From: Skeletonema tropicum
Lineage: Eukaryota > Bacillariophyta > Thalassiosirophyceae > Thalassiosirales > Thalassiosiraceae
Reading direction: 5' to 3'
Length of the DNA: 64,000 nt
Assembly (NCBI GenBank): GCA_037178625.1
Contig: CM074132.1
Coordinates: 2,356,001-2,420,000, forward strand
The notes beneath the pieces are model-generated. The model was not told the DNA's origin and made no database searches. It saw only the letters and a program-made list of their open reading frames with translations. Below are positions 43,626 to 52,615 of this stretch, piece after piece; positions within the stretch are counted from its first letter, which is position 1; each line of letters opens with the position of its first letter. The position numbers were made by a program, and so were the translations under genes.

Positions 43626-44972
43626 TCATCGTACAGTTCCATCGACTGCGTCAGTGTCTTCGCTTTTAAGATTGTGTCGTTCGTATTGGTGGATTTTCTG
43701 TGCCCGTTCTCCATTGAATCGCTGTCTACATCCACAACAAATATGAATTCGTGTGTCCATCATCATGAAAGCGCTGCACAATGCCTCGTCTTCGTGTCCA
43801 AAGTCCTCTTGAACTCGAAGTGACGCGCATTCATTCATTCGTAATTCCCTATCAAGCAGTCCCTCCTCCTCCCGCTCTTCTTCGTCATCTTCCTGAGGAG
43901 CTTCTACAGTGGTCGGCTGCTGTGTCCTGACGACTTTGGCACGCTTCGATTTTGTAGCCTTCAACATGGCCTGAATCTCTTCCCATATCCATGAGGCGCT
44001 TTCAAATTGTAAAGCTTTCATTATCCATTCGTTTCGACGTTTCCCTCTGACTTGGCAGTACCTCTTCGACATCTTATTCCTTCTTGGGTGGAAATTATCA
44101 ATACTCTCCTCAAATCACCAACAGAGCGCCATAACTTGAGTGTGATCGCCAATACATCCGATAGCAGCGAAAAACATTTCAATTTGGTCGGAAGTTGTAG
44201 AGGGTTCTTGTCGCCAGAGAGAGGTGGATCGACTGCGATCAAGTTATGAATTTGCTTCTTCAATTAATTGATGTTGTCTTCAAACTTTTCGATGGCAGCA
44301 TCATCCTGTTCTTTGGTGCTCATCATTGTCTTGCATAATTCATACCAGACGTTATGAATCGCAACCATCATCTTATTTCGTACTTCTTCATCGCCTCTCT
44401 AAAACTTGGCTCTTTCACCTTCTTCGTCATCTCATCATAAAGATGTTGTTGAGTCTTCTCGCCGTTCTCTCGGCTAAAATTATGCAGTGCGGACCGATGA
44501 TAACACCGTGAAAGTATACCTGAAGATCGACGTTGAATTTCTTTAGCGTATCCAAAATGGCAACAACTGTAATTGCAATCGAAACCTCCTTTGCTTTAGC
44601 AACACTCCCCACCCATGATGAAACCATCCTCCAACCCCATTTCCATTGAGTGAACCATTTGATTCGTTTCATCTGCTCTCTGTTCTCCGTTCAAGTTGCA
44701 ATTTCACCATTCGTTTCGGCCGACAATTTGACCAATTGCCCACCGCAGTGGGACGTAACCATTGAAGTGGTTGAAGACTTCCATTGCAATACTTTCACAC
44801 TACCCACGAAATAAAAGAGGATTAGCCGAAGCAGAAAGATACGGGTGGACGGATTCACGATATCTTTGAGGGGGGTGACGAGAGGACTCTCTCCAGCACC
44901 AGCAGTGGAGACACTGATATTTGGACTAAACGCAGAAGATTTTATGCACATGAAATATTGAACTGGTGACAA
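43626..44972 (-). pseudogene. Decayed member of the coiled-coil/zinc-finger repeat family, copy B
   Basis: The best preserved part is 43626-44072 (about 148 aa; RYCQVRGKRRNEWIMKALQF, an acidic centre, then CCGCRQRFNGERAQKIHQYERHN). The last string is a C-x2-C ... H-x4-H zinc-finger-like end. Upstream, MSTKEQDDAAIEKFEDNIN runs into an in-frame TAA at 44264-44266 and resumes as LKKQIHNLIAVDPP, LKCFSLLSDVLAITLKLWRS. These pieces align with copy A at 11229-12400 (FEANIKKLNDLI, LLFIGHLLDQLTMWG, CQMGATRGKE). Further upstream, broken frames reach about 44972. It has at least one stop and one frame change, so it is not a working gene. The parent family is not recognised. Confidence 0.6.
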
Positions 44973-44986
44973 GGCGTTGTTGATTT

Positions 44987-45069
44987 TGCCGGCACCTCAA
45001 TAAGTTGGGCCCATCATGTTGGCAAAGGGTAGTAGCGTCAAGTTTGGCTGGATTTTCGAGGTGCCGGCA
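44987..45069. repeat. Small inverted repeat, 12-bp perfect arms
   Basis: TGCCGGCACCTC at 44987-44998 is answered by GAGGTGCCGGCA at 45058-45069. It sits just beyond the 5' end of zinc-finger relic copy B and could mark an element boundary. Confidence 0.8.
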
Positions 45070-45183
45070 TAATGGTGATGACGGCCTACGGGTCTTAAAA
45101 CGGGTAATGAGACGCTAACAACGTGCTAGTTATTTCCGCGCAACAGGGTGTCAAAAAAGGTTTTTTTGAGGTTGTTTTAAAAA

Positions 45184-45205
45184 CTAGCCGCGCATGCGCG
45201 GCTAG
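45184..45205. repeat. 22-bp perfect palindrome, CTAG-bounded hairpin
   Basis: CTAGCCGCGC-AT-GCGCGGCTAG is perfectly palindromic and flanked by AAAA on the left. A near-identical hairpin is at 56443-56464. Read on the minus strand, a GC-rich hairpin ending in CTAG followed by T resembles the 3' end of Helitrons. No matching 5' end or Rep/helicase gene is seen, so this is only a suggestion. Confidence 0.6.
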
Positions 45206-45680
45206 CGCTTCGCGTCAGTATGTAATATTTAGTTACACATGTAACATGGTATTATAATTATTCTCTGCTGTACAGTAGTATAGTGAGAATTGCCTCATTC
45301 TAATTTACTTATCTGCCTTTCGTTTGCGTGCAGCTCTTGTGGTTTGGCTGTTCATGTTCTCACATGCTTACCACTCGCTCCTGCCAAAGAAGAAGCTGCA
45401 CCTCAAGAAGCCACTTCTCATGAATGCTTATGTTGCTTGTGCCCACCGTCCAATCTATTCTTGCTCCTACCCTGAACTCGTTGCCGCTGCAAGAAAAGAC
45501 GCTTCTACTGGGCACCTGCATCCACTACCCACTACACTTCTAAAAGTACGATTGTGCACTGTGATCATAATAATTATTTGTGACACTCCCAAACTCAACC
45601 CCCTGAATGTGACACTTTTACCAAACTCAATCAATCCGCTTCGTGTTACATACACCTCAAAATGTGACACTGGGACTGGC

Positions 45681-46070
45681 TGTCACATGCCTCGCCAATA
45701 GACTTTTAGGAACTAATTCCTACGTATTACTTTGTGTAGATTGAGAAGAAACAACCTCGCCAAAATTGGCGGATATGCTATTTTGGCCAGCAAATTTTGG
45801 CTACCTCACTAACTAACGGACAAACGGACATGATATACACACACGCACGAAGGCTTACCGACGAAGGAATGGTCACCGCTTATAGCTAGGTGTCTGCTCC
45901 TGTCACATGCCTCGCCAATAGACTTTTAGGAACTAATTCCTACGTATTACTTTGTGTAAATTGAGAAGAAACAACCTCGCCAAAATTGGCGGATATGCTA
46001 ATTTTGGCCAGCAAATTTTGGCTACCTCACTAACTAACGGACAAACGGACATGATATACACACACGCACG
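45681..46070. repeat. Direct duplication, 220-bp period
   Basis: 45681-45850 and 45901-46070 are nearly identical over about 170 bp (both start TGTCACATGCCTCGCCAATA), with one single-base indel and few substitutions. The second copy ends in an ACGC microsatellite (about 46064-46092). Each copy carries the exact 15-mer ACTAATTCCTACGTA. The duplication is recent. Confidence 0.92.
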
Positions 46071-46383
46071 CACGCACGCACGCACACGCGCGTCAGGTTT
46101 AGTACAGCTGTTTTCAAAACGATCCTGTTTATCGTAAAAAGTTATTCCGCCCGTAGAAACATACCAAGGTGTGACACAGATTTGACTCGACTGCTCTCTT
46201 CCCCCCACTACCACAAAAACCAGCACCTTCACCATGATACATACATCTTCTGGTAGCATCAGTTGCAGCAACTCGCCGCCTACATGAATGCAACTAATCG
46301 TTCCCAGTAGTACCATCAGTTAAGTATTAGATGCGAATATGTGTATATCTTTAACCTGCTTCAACCACCGCTGAAGAGTCTTA

Positions 46384-46829
46384 ATGTCCATCATCACGTC
46401 CCAAAAATCGTGCATGTACTTTGCGTTCACTTATCAACCTATCATAGACATCGAGGACTTGAGTAGAACCAAACGACGGAGTAAAGACGGAGTAAATCAT
46501 CGCGTCATTATTTCATATGTGGAATTCATGATGTTAGTTGGGCGTGACGAAAGTGTCGTGCGGATGGAATAATTATAAATCTTGTCGATACCATTGACGA
46601 ACTTGTAGAGATACCACGTCCTCTAAAGTATGACAGCCGCATCCAATCTATCATGGGACTATTAAAACAAGAGCTCATGCTTCCGCCGATATTGAGTTTA
46701 ATCGTTGGTACTTCCTCGTATTCTGCAAGGTTTTATGAAGTTGCATGTATAGGTGATGCTGTGACACAACATACAGCAATACAACAATTGTTATATGTAT
46801 TGTGCGTCCCGTGTTGTTGTAGAATATGA
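46384..46829 (+). pseudogene. Possible gene relic with one frameshift
   Basis: A frame ending VNHRVIISYVEFMMLVGRDE and SVVRME (stop at 46570-46572) is continued in another frame by IINLVDTIDELVEIPRPLKY, DSRIQSIMGLLKQELMLPP up to TGA at 46827-46829. The two parts join at a one-base frame change and read like one degraded protein. The family is not recognised and it could be chance. The rest of 46830-48084 holds only weak frames, for example 47427-47636. Confidence 0.3.
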
Positions 46830-48084
46830 GTAGTAAAATTGTAAACTGTAATCAGCTTCTCAAGGCTACAATGGTGTTGCTACTACAATTCAAAAGTGTC
46901 AACGACATTTCATACTTGTTCAATATTATGTAATATTTCTGAATTGACAGTTCTACATGCTTTGAGCTACTGCTTTGCTTTGGCAGGAAGGAGCAATCTC
47001 CAGTCTTACTATTGTACACCACGTTCATTGTTGCAAGACACAGATATTGACCCCTCTACTGCTATTATCACGTACAACCCAGTTCAGCCGCCTTCTCAAC
47101 AGGTATTTGTTACTTTTGTCTACGTTGGTCTGAAGTAATGTCGATGTCATGCCTGATGGGGCAAGAAGCATCATCTGGATTTTATTCCAACACGCGAGCA
47201 GCGAGTGCTCTAGGTGATCACAGCGTTGTTCGGAGATAGTTGATACTCTTTGAGGAAATGGTGTTGTTCTTGTTTTATCTTGTCCATGGTGTTATCGATC
47301 AATTTTTCAGGTACTTCCACAAGTGTATTGTATCCGGGTACCTCCTCTAAAAATATCGGCACCGGCTATCCTCACAACAAGGGGCCATTCACTTCTAACG
47401 ATTCGGAAACACGTTGGTAGCCGCAAATGAGCAATAAATATCATGTTGTTGCATGTGATGATGAGGTATCCGCTATGATCTATGATGAAGTAGTGTTGCT
47501 GCGTTGCTTCTTCTCGGCAATAGGTGGATATTGCGACATACTCCTAAACATCTTGCCCATGTTTCCGCAGTCCAAGCCTCCTGACGAAGTCAAAGAACGA
47601 AATGGTGGCGAACATGATTATTGGGACTTCGTCTGATGATTCGGACCTACAATATATGACCTAAAGACTCGTCATACTCCACTGATGATGGTTAGGGTGG
47701 GACGAATAGTGATATCGCGGAATGCTTTCAGAATTTTCTTCTTGGTGCTCATGACGACTGTTCTCCGGTCTATCCTAAGGTCTTATTCGAATATTAAGGT
47801 GCAATGGATCAAAATGATTGCTTAGGATAGACCTGATGCATGCTACCTAGTGAGAACTGGCTATCCGCTTTTGTGTCTTGTAGGGCCATGATTGGCATCA
47901 TTTTGTGCGGAAGATGCTTGATGAGTGATGGAGGCGGGAAAAATCGGCCCAAGTGATTTTTATAAGACTCAATACGTCATTTATAATGAACCCACGTAGG
48001 AATTCGAATTTTGATGTGCAGAATCTCTGAAATGAAACCAGCTGTATATATATATAGATCGAGCCATTGGCCTCGTTTTTGAAT
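46830..48084. other. Intergenic, repeat-island filler
   Basis: No supported gene is present. A short frame at 47427-47636 begins at an ATG (MSNKYHVVACDDEVSAMIYD) but has no recognisable family. An inverted repeat with 13-bp perfect arms, GGTCTATCCTAAG (47767-47779) and CTTAGGATAGACC (47821-47833), is present. A TATATATATA tract lies just upstream of the second TIR element. Confidence 0.4.
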
Positions 48085-48101
48085 AGAGCGTCCTTAACTT
48101 A

Positions 48102-48542
48102 TTACTTACGCAAATTTGGGTTCGCATGAGTTGTGACGTTTTTGTGACCTTGTGGAGCGCGCAAATTTTGGACCAACCGGCACCAAAGTTCTGGCACCAT
48201 TTCTCCCACCATTTTTTGAAAATTTTTGAACTGCAGCGGCGTTCTCTCCGGCCGTCCGAGCCCACTCGACATGGCGCTCATGCCCTCCTGGTGTGGTCGG
48301 TCCAGTAATACTATCGTTACTATTACCACTCCATCATGGCACGTGCTCCCGCACGTCGCTTGCGCACCGGCAACCGCCGCCGTGGTGCAAAGAAGAACAA
48401 AACTCGGCATCTTCGACACATGCATCTGAGCCATGCACAAGTTGGTTTTGTGGAAGAACTCCATCAGAGGACCCTCTACGAAGGAAGTGTTGCTTATGTA
48501 AGCATTGTCACTGTGCCACAGCTGATCCTTCTTTATGCTCAT
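48102..48542 (-). CDS. Second ORF of TIR element copy 2, unknown protein
   Basis: This 146-aa frame starts at ATG 48542, and its start overlaps the stop of the preceding element ORF as ATGA. Its 5' part (MSIKKDQLWHSDNAYISNTS) lies in the 196-bp segment that copy 1 has lost. The 3' part is shared with copy 1 (GRPERTPLQFKNFQKMVG). No known domain is seen. A competing plus-strand frame (48336-48611, MARAPARRLRTGNRRRGAKK) covers the same DNA and is equally open, so the coding strand here is undecided. Confidence 0.3.
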   Translation of the reverse strand: MSIKKDQLWHSDNAYISNTSFVEGPLMEFFHKTNLCMAQMHVSKMPSFVLLCTTAAVAGAQATCGSTCHDGVVIVTIVLLDRPHQEGMSAMSSGLGRPERTPLQFKNFQKMVGEMVPELWCRLVQNLRAPQGHKNVTTHANPNLRK

Positions 48543-49036
48543 GCCAATGGTGCTGCAGCTACCATATCTGCTTTAAGCTGTCTTGCCAATGTTACCACTG
48601 GGGATGGATGATCAGAGAACTCTTCACCACTGAATTCATCAACGATTCCCTTAATTATTACTCTCAATTTCACAGTTGCGGGGTTTTTGCATTTCCACTT
48701 ACTATAATGACGGAAAAGTCCATTGCCATCACGCTCACCGCCAGTAGGTTGGCCCTCAAAGAAGGTTGTCATCAAAGCCTTCCACTTTTCGCCGGTTCCC
48801 TGACCGCGCTTGGGAATTTTAAGTACTTCTGTATGGCTAGTTTCGATGAGCATACATACAGCCATTTCATGTAAGTCTGTGTGGCCAGGTTGTAGACATT
48901 TTAAGAATGACTGCAACCCAGGAGGGAACGGGGCAGCGGGAGCCGCAGTGACAGTGGCGGCGGTGGATGGATTTGTTTCGGATTCGGACGACATGGTGCA
49001 TGTGAAATAAGTTGTAGCAACATCACACAACTCCAT
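48539..49036 (-). CDS. Main ORF of TIR element copy 2, unknown protein
   Basis: The frame is open from 49048 (GTG) and the first ATG is 49036, giving about 165 aa. Up to LARQLKADM it is essentially the protein of copy 1, and it then ends MVAAAPLA. The stop TGA overlaps the ATG of the downstream ORF. The intact frame in both copies suggests recent transposition or selection. No transposase motif is visible. Confidence 0.5.
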   Translation of the reverse strand: MELCDVATTYFTCTMSSESETNPSTAATVTAAPAAPFPPGLQSFLKCLQPGHTDLHEMAVCMLIETSHTEVLKIPKRGQGTGEKWKALMTTFFEGQPTGGERDGNGLFRHYSKWKCKNPATVKLRVIIKGIVDEFSGEEFSDHPSPVVTLARQLKADMVAAAPLA

Positions 49037-49384
49037 GGCTGCAGCCACGCCACTGCCACTGCCACCTGCTCACGTACGTGCTGACGTTCGTGAGCAGATA
49101 TTCATTGCTGCTGTCAATACTGCTGCCGAGACTTGCCTAACGACCGCACTTACTTGCTCACCATGGCTGTTGCCAAAGTATTTACTTGATGTCAAAAAAG
49201 AGATATATTAGTTCCTACGTGAAAGAGTGGTCTTATTTACTTACGGAAAAGTTCGATTTTGCGTTAAGTAAATCAGCAATTTCTCTTGTCTTACTTACGC
49301 AAAACGTCATCAAAAAATTCCACAACTCACAAGTGACGTCATTTCGTTCAGTTTTTTGCGTAAGTAATTAGTGAATGTCCGTTT

Positions 49385-50071
49385 TCGACCCTCTCGAGAG
49401 ACCGTGTTGCAGAACATCGTCTGAGCTGTTTTGCAGTGACTACGCTTGGGGCCAGCGCGCTTCTCAACGGTTTACGCGTCGCGTAATTTGAGGTTAACGT
49501 CTCTCATCATTTTTCTTCTTCTTTGTCACAATAGTACTACCACACATATAAAGACACGTACTTATAAGCATGTTCGTAATAGTTTTATGTCACAGTCTTG
49601 GACTTTTTGCAAACAGTCCAAGAGACGCTAACCGTCGCCGTGAACCGCCGTGGCTTCCTCCACTCAATCAATCTTCTGCATGTCTCAATGCTGCCACGCA
49701 CGTTGCGGAACAGTCCCGTTCGGACAAAATCAAGGGGTGAGTATATTTGATTCCTACGTACAGTGGTATTCGGGTGATCAAAGACATCTCGTTTGGAACA
49801 AATAGACCAAACACTTCAGTTCGTGAACGAACTACTGCGGTGCTCTGTTTTTCATTCACGGACGCATGATAACTCCAAAGGCGAGCATGAGAACTCATCA
49901 AGCTACTACTACAACGACGTATCACTAATGAACCAGTTACAATGAAGCAGTGATATTGATAACTTGGGCTACTCCTACGTAATCGTTTTGTCCGTTGCTC
50001 GTAGAAGTACGACTACATTAAGTCCTTTTGTTTATTGTTGTTTTAAACATTTATTCTACCCTCCCCTCAAC
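49385..50071. other. Intergenic, 0.69 kb, no gene seen
   Basis: This stretch contains a CCCTCTCGAGAGACCGTG string near 49390 that is complementary to ACGGTCTCTCGAG near 43428, and two truncated TCCTACGTA motifs. The 3' end is the probable 5' flank of the gene at 50072. Confidence 0.4.
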
Positions 50072-50806
50072 ATGGTGTCCCTCCGAATCGGTAAGCTAAA
50101 AACCCCATCGTCGGTATTCAAGCGGAAGAGCTCCAAAAGGAGCAGTGAAGAAAGCATAGCTAGCTCATCTCACGCAAGCCGCCGGCCTACAGACGAGTCG
50201 ATGGAGAGCGGCCATGAGATTGAAGGTGACCAACCCACTGTTGTGAAACTGATGGATACTGATGGCGGCGACAAATTTTCTTGCAAGCCTCTGAATAAGC
50301 CTGTGAATAAGGCTGCAAACAATGTGTCTGCGAATATGCCTGCAAACAAGCCTTTAAAGAAACGCCCTAGCTTGAGGAGATTATCCTCAGCTGAATCGTT
50401 CAAAATATGCGACAGTGTCCGTGACCTCATTCGACTGCGAACAAGTGGCTATTTTAATAGAAGTAGTAGCATGATGATAGGCCGAGGAGTTACCTTCGTC
50501 GATGAAGTACTCGGTCTTACACCAAGGCATGTTGTCACCGAGACTCACTACCGCCCTCGCACAAGCGAGGAAGAAAACGAAACCATGTACTATCACTCAA
50601 AAGACTTCCTTCAGTTTGAGAGAGAACATCTGTATGAAAAGGTAGAGGAAGAAATCAAAGCGATTGAGAGGCAAAACCAGAGGAAGAAGGATGGAGACGT
50701 ATCAGTAGAGGATGATGGCAAAGAAGCAATGAGCCTAGAGCAAGTGCAAAGATTAGTCCAAAAAATCAATAGTCGTCTCAACTTGGAGAAGTATGAAAAA
50801 GTATGA
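50072..50806 (+). CDS. Basic/Ser-rich protein carrying the VxF/(W/M)YxxxDFxxF motif
   Basis: The upstream extension of this frame begins at a TTG. The first ATG is 50072 (MVSLRIGKLKTPSSVFKRKS), giving 244 aa. The N-terminal half is basic and Ser-rich, with an Asn-Lys-Pro repeat (NKPVNKAANN, ANKPLKKRPS). Near 139-183, GVTFVDEVLGLTPRHVVTET and SEEENETMYYHSKDFLQFE match the first module of the genes at 26810 and 54345. The C-terminus is a charged coiled coil (YEKVEEEIKAIERQNQRKKD). No catalytic motif, signal or membrane segment is visible. Function is unknown. Confidence 0.7.
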   Translation: MVSLRIGKLKTPSSVFKRKSSKRSSEESIASSSHASRRPTDESMESGHEIEGDQPTVVKLMDTDGGDKFSCKPLNKPVNKAANNVSANMPANKPLKKRPSLRRLSSAESFKICDSVRDLIRLRTSGYFNRSSSMMIGRGVTFVDEVLGLTPRHVVTETHYRPRTSEEENETMYYHSKDFLQFEREHLYEKVEEEIKAIERQNQRKKDGDVSVEDDGKEAMSLEQVQRLVQKINSRLNLEKYEKV

Positions 50807-51250
50807 CACGTGTGATGTACAGTTGAATTTAGTCAATATGTCATAGATTGTATATAATTAGGTAAAAAATCTTTCGCCAATACATCTTTTCATTTCATAA
50901 TTGGCCAAAAAGACAACTGACAGGGGGAACAATCACAGTGCAGTAGGGTAATATGATATCGCACCGCATCAGAAACAAAAATGGTAGATATCTGTAGCAC
51001 TCTCGACGTTGATGCTTCTTGATGTATGGCCCATTGCTGCTTGTCACTTGGGGTAGAAATAATTCCAATGACTCACTGTTTCTCGCCTTTTACCTTCCAT
51101 TCCAGAACCAAACTATCTCGTTTGTGTCCTGATGAGGAATCAAATTAGCTAATTGAATAATATTATTTGAGTAGTTCAATAAATAAATACAAAGTTAATC
51201 AGATTGCATTCTAGAAAGGGTGAGCTCGCGAGTAGAGCAAAATCTCTCAT
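50807..51250. other. Intergenic, no gene seen
   Basis: This is 444 bp between a plus-strand gene end and a minus-strand gene end (tail-to-tail). It is AT-rich and no repeat or RNA gene is noticed. Confidence 0.4.
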
Positions 51251-52615
51251 CTATATTTCCATCTGGCTGAAAATTTGAGACATACCGCATGCTTTCCAAA
51301 TATGAAGACCATAAAGCGATAATTGCTCATTAAACACGTCTCTGTCCATGTGCATTGTACACTGTGTAACCTTCTCATCCGAACCGTGGAATTCTACTAT
51401 CGCCGGATCGTCGTGATTGCTGTCCTCACGAAGTATGTCAGCACATTCGAAAGCAAGCCATATCATGTCTTTCTTTCGTTCGAGCTTGTCGATTTCTAAT
51501 TGAACAACATCCATTTCTGTCTTAAACTTTGTTTCATCCGATGCTAAAGTATCATGACTAACAGTTACGTCAGAAGTACGACGCCGTGCGATGATGCAGG
51601 AGCTTGCAGTGCAGCACCCGCTAGCCACTTTTTCCAGTCAATATCTAATTGTATCTCCCTCCTCAAAGAAAAGAACGGGAGGGGGGCATAGAAATCGTCC
51701 AACATGTACCGATGACGCCTTATCTAGAGATGTGTATTTGTGAAGCCATGAACAGATTTGTTCGTAGTGAGCCCTAGTAAGAGCTTCTGCCTCTTCGGAG
51801 TTCCTAAAGTGAACAAGCGAACTATATTCTCTCCTCCCACGCACCGCCCGGTATTTGATTTGTTATTCCAGCACCAACTTTTTCGCAGAAAATTCGTATC
51901 TCACCGTCAGGAGTGAAGTCTTTCTCCAAGTCATAGCCATCATTCGTGCACAATCCGTAAGGGCTTTCAGTCACCTTTATTTTGATGACTCCAGTTGGCA
52001 ATGTCGTATCTCCCGGAAGAGAATCAAGTTCCAACCCTTTCCTTTGAATTCTGCACCTTTCCACAAAACTATAGTTGCCTCCAAAAGGGATCGCGTCAAT
52101 TTCTTCCATGCAAGGGTGCATTTTGACATTTCCAGTAATTTGTCCAGAAGAGTTACAAGATATGTTGACAGTACCTCGAGCTGTTCGATGATGCCTGCCT
52201 AAGAATTGGTGAGCTTCTCCTCCGTAAAAATGATATCGTATTCCCTCTCCATGTCCTTAGTTTTTGGCAAATTTGAATTGCTGAGTAAATGATCGGGTAC
52301 GAGTTCTTCGTAACCATCATGATATGGCCTGTCACTACACAGTTCATCTTCTCCTTCAAAAAGCTCTGCATCGGGGAACTTGCCACAAATTTCGTCAAAA
52401 TCTTCCTTGGGAACACCGCGAAAAAACCCATCAACTGATGCCCATCTCAAATTCACATGTGGTTCTGTTATCCACTCGTAACTTACACCAAACCCTTTTG
52501 TACATACACGTCTTTGCCATTTATCGATACGTTGTTCAGTTTCTTCGCTGAAACTGTCACCAGGCCTGGTACGTCGAACAAAGGACCAGAACCCCTCATC
52601 ATTAGCTTCATCCAT
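51251..52615 (-). pseudogene. Acidic unknown gene in four blocks broken by frame changes and stops
   Basis: The gene starts at ATG 52615 (MDEANDEGFWSFVRRTRPGD) and reads 138 aa to TAG at 52199. Block 2 (to 51822) is in another frame: MHPCMEEIDAIPFGGNYSFV, TLPTGVIKIKVTESPYGLC. Block 3 (to 51638) returns to frame 1: NSEEAEALTRAHYEQICSWL, VLFFEEGDTIRY, then TGA. Block 4 (51251-51637) continues in the same frame after that TGA: LEKVASGCCTASSCIIARRR, then coiled coil VVQLEIDKLERKKDMIWLAF. I searched the junctions for GTAAGT/GTGAGT-type donors with fitting phase and found none. So it is either a recent pseudogene or a gene with unusual introns. The family is not recognised. Confidence 0.5.

Larger units (their letters stand above)
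48085..49384. mobile_element. TIR DNA element, copy 2 (about 1.3 kb)
   Basis: The left TIR and first 282 bp match copy 1 (9896-11003) almost base for base. A 196-bp segment (48367-48562) is present here and missing from copy 1, and colinearity then resumes to the right end. The right TIR matches only to GTTTTTTGCGTAAGTAAT (to about 49368). The last 16 bp differ at 7 positions from copy 1, so the right end is mutated or replaced. This copy probably represents the fuller element. It has no recognisable transposase. Confidence 0.86.

Noticed and set aside
45324..45701. 125-aa plus-strand frame
   Set aside because: No ATG at its start, runs into TGTGACAC repeats and the duplicated region, no family.
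48336..48611. Plus-strand frame MARAPARRLRTGNRRRGAKK as a host RNA-binding gene
   Set aside because: It lies wholly inside the TIR element, and only its start survives in copy 1; competing minus-strand frames exist. Kept as an alternative, not called.
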